Positions 43,147 through 51,423 of a stretch of 64,000 nucleotides of DNA are shown here, in pieces. Under the pieces are notes generated by a model. It worked only from the letters and a program-made list of their open reading frames with translations, had not been told where the DNA came from and searched no databases. The translations under genes and the position numbers were made by a program. The stretch's first letter is position 1. Every line of letters begins with the position of its first letter. The DNA comes from Chlorobium sp. (GTDB taxonomy: Bacteria; Bacteroidota; Chlorobiia; Chlorobiales; Chlorobiaceae), in the NCBI GenBank assembly GCA_028280025.1, contig JANQMO010000033.1, positions 26,708 to 90,707 of the forward strand, in the 5' to 3' direction.

Positions 43147-43814
43147 TGCAGATATCGATTCGTTCAGAAATAAAAAATACACTCAAAGACTTTAAGGATA
43201 TCCGTCAAAAGTCTATACCATACGCTATCACCCAAGCAATCAATGATACATTGTTTGATCTGACCAAGGAGTTACCGAAAGAGATGCAAAGCGTATTTGA
43301 TAATCCAGTGCCGTTCACGCTAAACCCAAAGGCATGGGAGGTTAAAAAAGCACTGCATTCAAAGGCTTCAAACAAGCACCCTACTTTGACCGGTGTAATT
43401 AGATTACGCCCAAAGCAAGCAGAATATTTGAGATATCAGGCTCATGGTGGAAAACAAAGACCTAAGAGAAAAGCAATTCCTGTAGCCCAGAAAGACGGTG
43501 AATTAACTGCAAGTCATGGAGGGTTGAAAAAGGGGTGGTCATCAAGAGTGCAAGATAAAAAGCGATATTTTACAGGAGTGCCAAGGGGAGGAGGTAGACC
43601 GGGTATATATAAGCGATTAGGCGTTAAAAAGAGAAAGCCGTCAGGTGAAGATATACGACTTGAAGTTAGTTTTGAGAAAAGCACTCAATACAGCAAACGA
43701 TTCAAAGTATATGAATCAGGTTACGCGTACATACAACGAAATTTTGCTAATAATTTCCGCAAACGACTTCAAAAAGCCCGTGAATACCAGCAAAGCAAGG
43801 GAATAAGCCGCTGA
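43146..43814 (+). CDS. Phage structural protein, possibly minor tail/head-joining
   Basis: 222 residues, very basic (KGGKQRPKRKAIPVAQK, RKRLQKAREYQQSKG), with VPFTLNPKAWEVKKALHSK and QAEYLRYQAHGG. I remember this layout in minor tail or connector proteins of the GpZ kind, but only loosely. The gene overlaps the terminase stop by one base. Its bases are lower in GC than the terminase and portal genes, which suggests a separate origin. Confidence 0.55.
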   Translation: MQISIRSEIKNTLKDFKDIRQKSIPYAITQAINDTLFDLTKELPKEMQSVFDNPVPFTLNPKAWEVKKALHSKASNKHPTLTGVIRLRPKQAEYLRYQAHGGKQRPKRKAIPVAQKDGELTASHGGLKKGWSSRVQDKKRYFTGVPRGGGRPGIYKRLGVKKRKPSGEDIRLEVSFEKSTQYSKRFKVYESGYAYIQRNFANNFRKRLQKAREYQQSKGISR

Positions 43815-43927
43815 ATACTGGTGGTATTCAAGATGCAAAAGTTTTTTGCCCTTCTGTAGAATCCTGCCAATAAAGGCGTAGAGAGGTTTTGGGGTTATAT
43901 AACCGCTGGTGGAGGCCCTTGATTGAT

Positions 43928-44878
43928 CTAAGAGGAGGTCATATAGGCATAGAGCGTCAGAAACAAACCATTAAAGAACAACGTGTGCATCCCGAAACAG
44001 CCAATCCAAACCGTTGCATATGAAGGAACAAACCATTCTTTTGGCTCGCGCGAATATTCATCACTTGATGACGCCTTGCCGACGGTGATCAGCAAATGAG
44101 CTGTGCCGACGAACAGCACGACGATGACATAAGAAACTCCCAGAAACCCGATGTCCACAAAATCTGCTTTGAGTAATTGCGCGTAAAGTGTGTCCTTAAG
44201 CTGTAACCCCAGCAAGCCAAACCCACCTGTAGACAGGGTCGAGACGCTCGTCAGCTTAAGCCATACATCGGTAAGCTTTTTCCAGGATTGGTTCTCATAT
44301 CGGCTTTTCCGGAGCGTAAACTGGAGAATTGCAAAAACTAAAATTGCTGTGAACAAAAGATTATGTCGAAGGAAAAAACCGTTGCCTATTAGAACGAGGA
44401 ATCCCCGGTAGATTAAGTAAAGAAGCGCCAACGCGAAAACGAGAAAAAAAAGGGGGTAAACCAGCGTAATGGTATTGTAACTGCTTTCGGGTGTACGTTT
44501 TTGATTGTTCAAATCCCCAAGAACCGACCGCCGAGCATCATCGCTGCGGTACGCTGGAAAGTCAGATGGTTCCTCTATCGAAGGTAGAGGTAGAGGTAGC
44601 GAAGCAACATAAGGACCTTCCCTATAGTATTTCTGGTACCTATAGCGAGCATATACAATCGATGCTAAGACTATCAGGAACGCTATGATTATAAGGAATA
44701 GTGTTCTTTCGCCTTCGAACGGGTAATAACGATCTATAATTGATAACTTACTGAAAAGATAAAGGACAACGTGAGAGCCAAGAATGACCCCAACGGAAAT
44801 AGAAATGGTTTTTAATAGCTCTTTCAGCATGACCTTTATTAACTCATTGGGGCCCTCCGCAAGCATGGAAGGCGGCAT
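43928..44878 (-). CDS. Inverted membrane protein gene in the head operon (moron candidate)
   Basis: 316 residues, about six hydrophobic helices in three pairs: SISVGVILGSHVVLYLF, LFLIIIAFLIVLASIVYA; LVYPLFFLVFALALLYLIY, LLFTAILVFAILQFTL; VDIGFLGVSYVIVVLFVGTAHLLITV, IGCFGMHTLFFNGLFLTLYAY. A soluble loop of about 60 residues lies after the second helix. It reads against the whole late operon and has lower GC than its neighbours. Genes like this are typically expressed in the lysogen, for example superinfection-exclusion proteins. No family recognised. Confidence 0.65.
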   Translation of the reverse strand: MPPSMLAEGPNELIKVMLKELLKTISISVGVILGSHVVLYLFSKLSIIDRYYPFEGERTLFLIIIAFLIVLASIVYARYRYQKYYREGPYVASLPLPLPSIEEPSDFPAYRSDDARRSVLGDLNNQKRTPESSYNTITLVYPLFFLVFALALLYLIYRGFLVLIGNGFFLRHNLLFTAILVFAILQFTLRKSRYENQSWKKLTDVWLKLTSVSTLSTGGFGLLGLQLKDTLYAQLLKADFVDIGFLGVSYVIVVLFVGTAHLLITVGKASSSDEYSREPKEWFVPSYATVWIGCFGMHTLFFNGLFLTLYAYMTSS

Positions 44879-45079
44879 AGCATTACTTATTATCTGTAAT
44901 ACAGATTTTTATTCTCCCCGCAAACAATATACCTCATAAACACTTTTATATCATTACCTGAAATGTGCTCAAAGCATATATGGCAGGTAGGTTCTGATTA
45001 GCTTTTTGACTTTTTATGTCTGTTTTATCTTCCTGTTGAACCTCTCAAAACCTTTGAAATAGAGATTTGAGAAAATATC

Positions 45080-45095
45080 CGTTCCATATGGAACG
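45080..45095. promoter_or_regulatory. Perfect 16-bp palindrome CGTTCCATATGGAACG
   Basis: Fully self-complementary (8+8). It lies between the inverted membrane gene and the head operon, 66 bases before the next start. It could be an operator for one or both transcripts. Confidence 0.5.
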
Positions 45096-45161
45096 ACTTT
45101 CTTTTCCCCTTATTGTCCACCTGATAGCCGTTTCTGAATTTGTTGAAAAGCAAAATTCAGA

Positions 45162-45713
45162 ATGGCGACACTTCCGACACGCATACCTTCAAAGCTGACC
45201 GCAGGCGATTCCGTCGAGTGGACGGTCAATTTGCCGGATTACCCGGCTTCCACATGGACGTTGAAATACTATCTGGTCAAGGATGGCCAACAGATCGTCA
45301 TCACCGGCAGTCAGTACGGATCAAGCGAGGATCATCATATCAGCCTCGATGCCACAACAACGGCTGCATGGGAACCTGGTTCATACAGCTACCAGGCGAA
45401 AGTATCCAATGGGATCGACCGAAAGGACGCGGAATCGGGCACGGTGGTCATCGAGCCGGATTTTGCACAGCAAAGTACCGGTTATGATGATCGGAGTACC
45501 GCTCGCATCGCGCTGGATGCGGTCGAGGCCATTATCAAGAACGGACTCTTTACTCCTCACAAGCAGTATCAGATCGCTGGCCGGGCAATGGTGTTCCGGG
45601 ATTTTGACGAGCTGCTCAATGCCCGCGACCGGTTCCGGACGGAGGTTCGGGCCGAGGAACGCAGGAAGGCGGGTAAACCGGCGTTCGGGGCCGTGAAAGT
45701 GAGGTTCAGATGA
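45162..45713 (+). CDS. Head-tail joining (gpW-like) protein with extra N-terminal domain
   Basis: 183 residues. The first 105 are beta-rich (ACSYQAKVSNG-type sandwich, e.g. PGSYSYQAKVSNGIDRK). The last 65 are helical: QYQIAGRAMVFRDFDELLNARDRFRTEVRAEERRKAG, which resembles lambda gpW, and it lies directly before the portal, gpW's place. GpW is only about 70 residues, so this looks like a fusion with a beta domain. ATGA overlap with the portal. Confidence 0.65.
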   Translation: MATLPTRIPSKLTAGDSVEWTVNLPDYPASTWTLKYYLVKDGQQIVITGSQYGSSEDHHISLDATTTAAWEPGSYSYQAKVSNGIDRKDAESGTVVIEPDFAQQSTGYDDRSTARIALDAVEAIIKNGLFTPHKQYQIAGRAMVFRDFDELLNARDRFRTEVRAEERRKAGKPAFGAVKVRFR

Positions 45714-47347
45714 GCGCAGAATTACTCCAGAACGGCAGGATCGCCGAGCTGCTCGTAGCGGGCGGGAAACAACGTCATGGAATGTCACGGGTGTCACGGA
45801 CTCCGCTCTATGGCAAGGCGGCGAAACGGCAGTTTCTCGCGGCGGCGCACAGCCGGTTGTCGACGGACTGGCCGTCGGTCACGCTGTCGAGCGACGAGGT
45901 AATCACGAGGAACCTCCGGGCGCTGCGGGGCAGGTCCCGCTGGCTCGCCTCGAACAACGGCTATTACCTCCGCTACCTCACCCTGAACGTGCAGAACATC
46001 GTCGGCCCGCGGGGCGTGAAACTCGACGCGAAAGTGAAGCTTACCGACACCGAGTTCGACAAACGGACGAACGCCGAGATCGAGAACGGTTGGAAACGGT
46101 GGGGCAAGAAAGGCGTACCGATGCGCCGCTCTCAGTGGACCAAAACCGATATGGAACGGGTGATCCTCTTCAACGTCGTGCGAGACGGCGAGGTGTTCAT
46201 CCGCAAGTGGTTCGGTACGGGCGACTTCGGATTTCAGCTCGAACTGATCGATCCGATGCGTGTCTCGACCGATCTGAACAAGAAGCTTACGGGGAGATCG
46301 GAGATCATCAACGGCATCGAGTACGAAGACGGTCAGGTTGCCGCGTACTGGATCAGCGAACGCGGGATGCAGAGCGATTATGCCGGCGGACGGGCCGAAC
46401 GGGTTCCGGCGCGGTACATCGAGCATCTCTATTTTCCCGTCGAGGCCGAGCAGAAACGAGGATTTCCCTGGATGGCGGCGGGTATGCAGCGGGTGCACGT
46501 ACTGGACCGGTACGAGAACGCCGAAGTGACACAGGCGCGGATCGCCGCCGAGAAAGGTGGATTCTTCACCAAAAACGCTGCAGTGGAAGGAGATTATGTC
46601 GATGGTACTGGAGGTGCCAACAGTAGCGACGACGATTCCGGAGAAGTCGAGTATCTCGATTCCGAAGCAGGCAGCTTTGCGACGCTTCCCGAAGGATGGG
46701 ATTTCAAACAGTTCGACCCGACGCATCCTACAACGGCGTTCGATCCATTCTCGACGAAACTGTTGCGCGGCATCGCTTCCGCCGGCAACATCAACTACAA
46801 CAGCCTTGCCAACGACCTCTCCGACGTGAACTACAGTTCTGCCCGGATCGGGATCCTCGAAGTGCGGGACAACTGGCAGGAAAAACAGCACTGGCTCGTC
46901 GGATGGTTCCACGAGGTGATCTTCCCGGACTGGCTGCGTATGGGCATCACGTCGGGACAGCTTCGCCTCGAAATCTCACGGTTCCGCGAGTACCTCGATG
47001 CGGTGAGCTGGGTTGCGCGGTCCTGGGCATGGGTCGATCCACAGAAAGAAGCGATCGGCAACCGGGAAACGGTTGGTCTGCGTGCCAAGAGCCTGTCCGA
47101 AGTCGCTTCGGAACGGGGCGTCGAGTTCGAGGAAGTAATCGACTCGCTCGCGAAAGAACGCGAATACGCCGAGAAATCAGGCATCGATATGAGCGGCATC
47201 TTCGGCGGCGGAAAGTCGGGGACCGGTAACGGCGACCGCGACGCTCTTTTGAGCTTGCTGCGAAGAATCGAGGCGCTTGAGTCAGTCCTCGATGAACGTA
47301 AACCGAAACACAAACTGAACGGTCATGCCTACGAACATCAATCTTGA
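45710..47347 (+). CDS. Portal protein (lambda GpB family)
   Basis: 545 residues. SSDEVITRNLRALRGRSRWLASNNGYYLRYLTLNVQNIVGPRGVKL near the start, VRDGEVFIRKWFG, IEHLYFPVEAEQKRGFPWM and the DVNYSSARIGILEVRDNW region are family traits. Twelve copies form the ring through which DNA enters. The 3' end overlaps the protease start by 23 bases. Confidence 0.93.
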   Translation: MSAELLQNGRIAELLVAGGKQRHGMSRVSRTPLYGKAAKRQFLAAAHSRLSTDWPSVTLSSDEVITRNLRALRGRSRWLASNNGYYLRYLTLNVQNIVGPRGVKLDAKVKLTDTEFDKRTNAEIENGWKRWGKKGVPMRRSQWTKTDMERVILFNVVRDGEVFIRKWFGTGDFGFQLELIDPMRVSTDLNKKLTGRSEIINGIEYEDGQVAAYWISERGMQSDYAGGRAERVPARYIEHLYFPVEAEQKRGFPWMAAGMQRVHVLDRYENAEVTQARIAAEKGGFFTKNAAVEGDYVDGTGGANSSDDDSGEVEYLDSEAGSFATLPEGWDFKQFDPTHPTTAFDPFSTKLLRGIASAGNINYNSLANDLSDVNYSSARIGILEVRDNWQEKQHWLVGWFHEVIFPDWLRMGITSGQLRLEISRFREYLDAVSWVARSWAWVDPQKEAIGNRETVGLRAKSLSEVASERGVEFEEVIDSLAKEREYAEKSGIDMSGIFGGGKSGTGNGDRDALLSLLRRIEALESVLDERKPKHKLNGHAYEHQS

Positions 47348-49316
47348 AAACTACGAACAGGTCCGGGTGAAATCCGGAATACACTATCGCCAGGCGGAAG
47401 TGACTGTCAGAGCTGCCGGTGAGGGCGGAGCGAAGGTCTACGAATTCGATTTCTCGTCCGAAGCCCCGGTCGATGGTCGCTGGATGTGGGTTGAAGAGCA
47501 GGAGCGATATGTCTACGGTACCGAAGTTCTTTTACATGGTAAGGAAAACGTCGACCTGTCGTTTATCGGCTCCGGCCGGGCCCCATTTCTCAAAGACCAT
47601 AGCTGGAGCCGCCAGGCAGGTGTGATTGAGGGTGTTACTCTCGATGAAGAACGCCGGGTGCTCAAAGTCACCGGACTGAAATTCAGCCGGTCGCAGGAAG
47701 GGCAGGATCTGCAGGCCGATATCGACGACGGTATTCGTAAAAACGTCAGTGTCGGTTATCTCATCGAGGAAGTGGTCGAGGCCGTACCACCGAAACGGGA
47801 TACACCGGGCATCTATCACGTCACCAAATGGCGCCCCTATGAAGTATCGAGTGTCAGTATACCGGCTGATGAAGGTGTGGGATTCAGGCAGCGCAGCGAG
47901 AAAGCGGAATTCGAAACAATAGTCTATCGCAGTAAACAGTCAAACAATCATAACGAAAAGGAGGGACGGGACATGCCACCCGAGACAAACAACACAACTG
48001 AAGAACGAGGGACCGAGAATCCCGCACCGGCGCAGACCGTTGAAGTTACGATGGAAAGCGATCACACAAGGATCAGCCTTGTCGCCGACCTGAACAGCGA
48101 CATTTTTGCGGGAGGCAGGCGCATCGCGTCAGACGCCATTGCCGAAGACCTGTCATTTGATGAGTTCAAGGAACGCTACATGCCGGAGCTCAAGAAAGCC
48201 CTGGAGGAGGCAGAACGAAAAGCGATCGATGACGCGACGGGAGATTTAACAATCGGAATGTCGGATAAGGAGGTCAACAAGTTCAGGTTTATGAATATCG
48301 TTAACCTGCTTGCCAACCCGAACAGCCGTGAAGCCCGTGAAAAAGCCGCGTATGAACTTGAGGTGTCTGACGCAGCTGCAGGACGATCGAAAAAAGCGCC
48401 ACAGGGCATCATGATTCCGGTCGATGTGCTGAGAGGCTCTTTCAATCCGTTCAGGCATCAGCGGGAATTAACCGTTGCCGGGGACGGCGGCGTGTTCAAA
48501 CAGACCAATGTGCTTGGCGGCAGTTTCATCGATTTTCTCGATGCGCAGACCAGAGTCGTTCAGGCCGGTGCGACGGTACTCCGGGATCTGACCGGCAGCG
48601 TCTCGATCCCGCGCCGTGATGCCGAGATGGTCGGCAGTTGGGTTGGAGAATCCGAAGATACCTCGGAAAAGACCCCGAGCTACGATTCGGTGACGCTCTC
48701 TGACAAGACCTACGGTATGCATGTCAAGATCAGCCGGCAGATGAGGCTCCAGTCGTCGGTCGATATCGAGATGCTGGTTCGCCGGGATATGGCCCGCGGT
48801 ATGGCCATCGGTATTGATCGTGGAGCTCTTGCAGGAACCGGCGCCGACAACCAGCCGACCGGTGTCATCAACCAGACGGGCGTCAACACCGTTACGCTTG
48901 GCGGAGCGCATGCTCCAACCTATGCGAATGTGGTCGACATGGAAACCGCGATCGCGGAAGACAACGCCCTTGTCGACGGCGCTGATTTCGCATGGATCCT
49001 GCATCCGACGCTTGTCGGTGTCTGTAAAAAGACAAGCATCGAAAGTGGTGACGCGACAAAGATCATTGCACCAGGTGAAAACGGTTTGATCGGTTACCCC
49101 CGGTATCCTTCAACCAACGCCCTTTACAATGCGATCAAGCGTATGATCCTCGGTAACTGGGCCGATCTGCTGATTGGTTTCTGGTCGGGCCTCGACGTGA
49201 TCGTCGATCCCTACAGCTCGGCGCAGGACGGCACGCTGCGGCTCGTCATCCTGCAGGATTGCGATGTCGCGCTGCGTCACCCGGAGAGCTTCTGCATTTC
49301 GGAGAACCCGATATAA
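47325..49316 (+). CDS. Prohead protease fused to HK97-type major capsid protein
   Basis: 663 residues. The first 200 or so form an HK97-type serine protease: FLKDHSWSRQAGVIEG with the His, and GIRKNVSVGYLIEE with the Ser. A polar, Pro/Thr-rich linker (residues about 216-240) leads into the capsid part: a delta-like helical region, then GGSFIDFLDAQTRV, SVSIPRRDAEM, DNQPTGVIN and DVIVDPYSSAQDGTLRL. In most phages these are two proteins. A strong internal Shine-Dalgarno and in-frame ATG at 47973 may release the capsid alone (see next entry). Confidence 0.9.
   Translation: MPTNINLENYEQVRVKSGIHYRQAEVTVRAAGEGGAKVYEFDFSSEAPVDGRWMWVEEQERYVYGTEVLLHGKENVDLSFIGSGRAPFLKDHSWSRQAGVIEGVTLDEERRVLKVTGLKFSRSQEGQDLQADIDDGIRKNVSVGYLIEEVVEAVPPKRDTPGIYHVTKWRPYEVSSVSIPADEGVGFRQRSEKAEFETIVYRSKQSNNHNEKEGRDMPPETNNTTEERGTENPAPAQTVEVTMESDHTRISLVADLNSDIFAGGRRIASDAIAEDLSFDEFKERYMPELKKALEEAERKAIDDATGDLTIGMSDKEVNKFRFMNIVNLLANPNSREAREKAAYELEVSDAAAGRSKKAPQGIMIPVDVLRGSFNPFRHQRELTVAGDGGVFKQTNVLGGSFIDFLDAQTRVVQAGATVLRDLTGSVSIPRRDAEMVGSWVGESEDTSEKTPSYDSVTLSDKTYGMHVKISRQMRLQSSVDIEMLVRRDMARGMAIGIDRGALAGTGADNQPTGVINQTGVNTVTLGGAHAPTYANVVDMETAIAEDNALVDGADFAWILHPTLVGVCKKTSIESGDATKIIAPGENGLIGYPRYPSTNALYNAIKRMILGNWADLLIGFWSGLDVIVDPYSSAQDGTLRLVILQDCDVALRHPESFCISENPI
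47973..49316 (+). CDS. Nested in-frame start: capsid protein alone (predicted)
   Basis: AAGGAGGG (47958-47965) lies 7 nt before an ATG at 47973 in the frame of the fusion (codon 217: MPPETNN). This is one of the best Shine-Dalgarno sites in the phage, and it sits exactly at the protease-capsid boundary. The product would be 447 residues: the scaffold-like helical segment plus the capsid. Lambda C/Nu3 is a known case of a nested head gene. The expression is inferred. Confidence 0.65.
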   Translation: MPPETNNTTEERGTENPAPAQTVEVTMESDHTRISLVADLNSDIFAGGRRIASDAIAEDLSFDEFKERYMPELKKALEEAERKAIDDATGDLTIGMSDKEVNKFRFMNIVNLLANPNSREAREKAAYELEVSDAAAGRSKKAPQGIMIPVDVLRGSFNPFRHQRELTVAGDGGVFKQTNVLGGSFIDFLDAQTRVVQAGATVLRDLTGSVSIPRRDAEMVGSWVGESEDTSEKTPSYDSVTLSDKTYGMHVKISRQMRLQSSVDIEMLVRRDMARGMAIGIDRGALAGTGADNQPTGVINQTGVNTVTLGGAHAPTYANVVDMETAIAEDNALVDGADFAWILHPTLVGVCKKTSIESGDATKIIAPGENGLIGYPRYPSTNALYNAIKRMILGNWADLLIGFWSGLDVIVDPYSSAQDGTLRLVILQDCDVALRHPESFCISENPI

Positions 49317-49334
49317 CGGAGGGAGGGCGATAAC

Positions 49335-49589
49335 ATGCTAACCACGAAAAACGGCGGGGCCTTGTTCGGCAAGGTCCCCGGCCCAAAACAGAAAACCATG
49401 AAGGTGAAGATTCTCAAAGACACCGTCGCCGGCGGTAAACCTGCTAAAGCCGGGTCCACTGTGACGGTAAAAGAGCAGGACGCGAAGCTCCTGATCGGCA
49501 TGAAGAAAGCCGAGCCGGTCGTCGAAAGCAAGGGGCAGAAGGTGAAGGATCGGGAGTCCGGTCTCAAAGAAAAACTGTCTGAACGGTAA
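49335..49589 (+). CDS. Small basic head/connector protein
   Basis: 84 residues, Lys-rich (KVKILKDTVAGGKPAKAGSTVTVKEQDAKLLIGMKKAEPV). The middle has the short DUF-like fold of lambda-type head stabilisers (KILKDTxxGGxxxxAGxxVxV), also seen as Mor/Gifsy-type small proteins. It follows the capsid gene with GGAGGG just upstream. Confidence 0.6.
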   Translation: MLTTKNGGALFGKVPGPKQKTMKVKILKDTVAGGKPAKAGSTVTVKEQDAKLLIGMKKAEPVVESKGQKVKDRESGLKEKLSER

Positions 49590-49894
49590 TGGCATTCGAC
49601 GAGGACATCAGCCTGTTTTTCGACACCGATGACGGATTCGCGGTACTCGCGACCTTCAAGGGGGAAACGATCAGCGTGATCGTCGAGGATGATTACTACG
49701 CGGTGCCGGGAGATGAGGTCGATATCTCGTCTTCTCAGCCGGTGGCGCATTGCCGGACGGAGGATGTCGTGACCGCTACCCAGGGCGACGCGCTGACGAT
49801 CGAGGATGGAGACCATGCCGGCGAGTACGTTATCACAAACGTCAGGCCGGACGGCACGGGCGTCACGATACTCTCGCTTGAGGAGGCGCCATAA
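49589..49894 (+). CDS. Head-tail connector protein (lambda FII/Gifsy attach-like)
   Basis: 101 residues, acidic and beta-rich (AFDEDISLFFDTDDGFAVLATFKGE). The position (after the head stabiliser, before the tail completion gene) and the shape suit lambda gpFII or the phage_attach family. One-base overlap with both neighbours. Confidence 0.6.
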   Translation: MAFDEDISLFFDTDDGFAVLATFKGETISVIVEDDYYAVPGDEVDISSSQPVAHCRTEDVVTATQGDALTIEDGDHAGEYVITNVRPDGTGVTILSLEEAP

Positions 49895-50352
49895 TGGCCC
49901 ATGTCAGGACACAGATCCGGGACCGGCTGGTGAAACGTGACGGCACGGGTATTCTCGTTGGCCTCCCGACAGCGGGCAACCGGGCTTATCGGTCGAGGGT
50001 TCATCCAATGACCGCGGGCACGATGCCGGGAATCTGCGTGTATTGCGGCAGGGAAAAAGCAGTTGGCGGCACGCTGAAAGCGACCGAAAAAGCCGTGGAG
50101 ATCGTCATCGACGCCTATGCCGCGGGACCGGAGTACGATGATGCAGTTGACCGTATCCAGGCGGAAGTCGAGGCCGCGCTCTATGGCGATTTTGCCGATG
50201 GGCGATACTTCGCCGGTCTGGTTACAAATCTCTCTTATGCGACAGCCGAAAGCAAGTATTTCGGCGAGGCGAAGGTGAAACATGGAATCCTGAGAATGAT
50301 TTACGAAGCAACCTACAAGACAGAGGATGGAGATGGAGAAACAGCGCTCTGA
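49894..50352 (+). CDS. Tail completion / terminator-like protein (gpU or gpZ position)
   Basis: 152 residues. HVRTQIRDRLVKRDGTGILV near the start, then VYCGREKAVGGTLKATEKAVEIVIDAYA and AEVEAALYGDF. This fits minor tail proteins placed just before the tail tube. Exact family not named. Confidence 0.6.
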   Translation: MAHVRTQIRDRLVKRDGTGILVGLPTAGNRAYRSRVHPMTAGTMPGICVYCGREKAVGGTLKATEKAVEIVIDAYAAGPEYDDAVDRIQAEVEAALYGDFADGRYFAGLVTNLSYATAESKYFGEAKVKHGILRMIYEATYKTEDGDGETAL

Positions 50353-50509
50353 AGAATACGTGACGCTTGAGCATCCGAAACACGGCGAGCGGAAAACCCT
50401 CTCATGGGTAGCGCCAACCCTCATGAAAAAGGGCTGGAAGGAAAAGAAAGGAAAGCCAACAGCAACCCAAACAAAGGAGAAAAGAAGCGATGGCAAGGCA
50501 GACAACTAA
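50327..50509 (+). CDS. Small basic phage protein
   Basis: 60 residues, Lys-rich (LEHPKHGERKTLSWVAPTLMKKGWKEKKGK). Overlaps the gene before by 26 bases and the tail tube by 20. Such short basic proteins are common between neck and tail-tube genes; function unknown. Confidence 0.5.
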   Translation: MEMEKQRSEEYVTLEHPKHGERKTLSWVAPTLMKKGWKEKKGKPTATQTKEKRSDGKADN

Positions 50510-50912
50510 TACCGCCGAAGTCAATATCGGCTCGAACCAGGTGGCGAACGTCGTCGATGCGACCTATATCACCCCGGATCGGGAACCGATCCTTTCAAAC
50601 GCGCTCAATGAAGATGTCCCGAGCTTGATCGGTGTCGGGGCACGGGGCGAGTACGCGATCGAGTTCGAGGTCGAGATTGACGAAGCCGACACGAACGGTC
50701 AGGCTGCCCTGAATGCAGCATATGCCGCGAAGTCGAGCGTGACGGTGAACTATTACCCTGAAGGCCAGACTGCGGGAAACACCGAGCATACCGGTACGGC
50801 AAGGGTGACCCAAATCCCGAATCTTGGCGGTCAGGGCAAGGACGATGTCAAACGCGGGACGTACCACCTGGTATTCGATGGCGCTCCGACCGACGGAACC
50901 TATTCAGCATAA
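50490..50912 (+). CDS. Major tail tube protein
   Basis: 140 residues, beta-rich, with NTAEVNIGSNQVANVVDATYITPDRE, SLIGVGARGEYAIEFEVEIDEADTNGQAALNAAY and a GTYHLVFDG end: the layout of lambda gpV/HK97 tail tube folds. AAGGAG 11 nt before the ATG. Directly upstream of the frameshift chaperone gene, its normal place. Confidence 0.82.
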   Translation: MARQTTNTAEVNIGSNQVANVVDATYITPDREPILSNALNEDVPSLIGVGARGEYAIEFEVEIDEADTNGQAALNAAYAAKSSVTVNYYPEGQTAGNTEHTGTARVTQIPNLGGQGKDDVKRGTYHLVFDGAPTDGTYSA

Positions 50913-50923
50913 GGAGGCAACTG

Positions 50924-51268
50924 ATGGCATTTATCGATGAACTGAAAAAGAAGGCCGGCTCTTTGCCGCTTAACTCTCATCACGTCAAGGAGTGGCGGAG
51001 AGACGTGTATTTCAAACCGACCACACCGCATGAGACCGCGCTGGTGAAGGGCCAGCTCGCCGACGATGATCCTGCTGTTTATTTCGTCGTCGGTCTGATC
51101 GTTCTGAAAGCTCTGGATCAGAATGGCAAGAGGCTTTTCAAGAACGAGGACGCAAAAGCGCTTCGTAAGCTGCCTTATCAGCAGGCGCTGACCGAACTGG
51201 CTTCGAAAATGCAGGCACGTGTCAGTGACGAGGACGCGGAGGGAAACTCAGATCCGAACCAGGGCTAA
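50924..51268 (+). CDS. Tail assembly chaperone, short form (gpG-like)
   Basis: 114 residues ending in SDEDAEGNSDPNQG. ALDQNGKRLFKNEDAKALRKLPYQQALTELASKMQ fits lambda gpG-type chaperones that coat the tape measure. Most copies stop here; a fraction shift frame (next entry). Confidence 0.78.
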   Translation: MAFIDELKKKAGSLPLNSHHVKEWRRDVYFKPTTPHETALVKGQLADDDPAVYFVVGLIVLKALDQNGKRLFKNEDAKALRKLPYQQALTELASKMQARVSDEDAEGNSDPNQG

Positions 51269-51423
51269 GGAACTGGTTCGGACTGGCACGTGAACTCGGT
51301 ATGTCGGTGGCTCGCGCAAAGCAGGAGATCAGTTACGACGAGTTTGCGCATTGGATAGCTCTTTATCGTATAGAAAAAGAAGAACGGGAAGAAAGAAAAA
51401 ACCAGCATGGCCGTCACCGCTGA
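50924..51423 (+). CDS. Tail assembly chaperone, -1 frameshift product (gpGT-like)
   Basis: At 51241-51247 the DNA reads G GGA AAC in frame, the canonical X-XXY-YYZ slip site. After a -1 shift, the new frame stays open to the TGA at 51421 and encodes LRSEPGLRNWFGLARELGMSVARAKQEISYDEFAHWIALYRIEKEE, which is exactly the gpT-type extension. The product would be about 166 residues. Without the shift this conserved-looking stretch would lie unread. The short and long chaperones together guide tail assembly in lambda-like phages. Confidence 0.88.
51241..51247 (+). promoter_or_regulatory. Programmed -1 ribosomal frameshift site GGGAAAC
   Basis: Slippery heptamer near the 3' end of the chaperone gene, 21 bases before the zero-frame stop. 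Lambda uses GGGAAAG at the same place. Confidence 0.88.

Noticed and set aside
45794..46912. 372-codon open frame antisense to the portal gene
   Set aside because: GC-rich portal codons keep the opposite strand open; Pro/Arg/Val-rich nonsense product.
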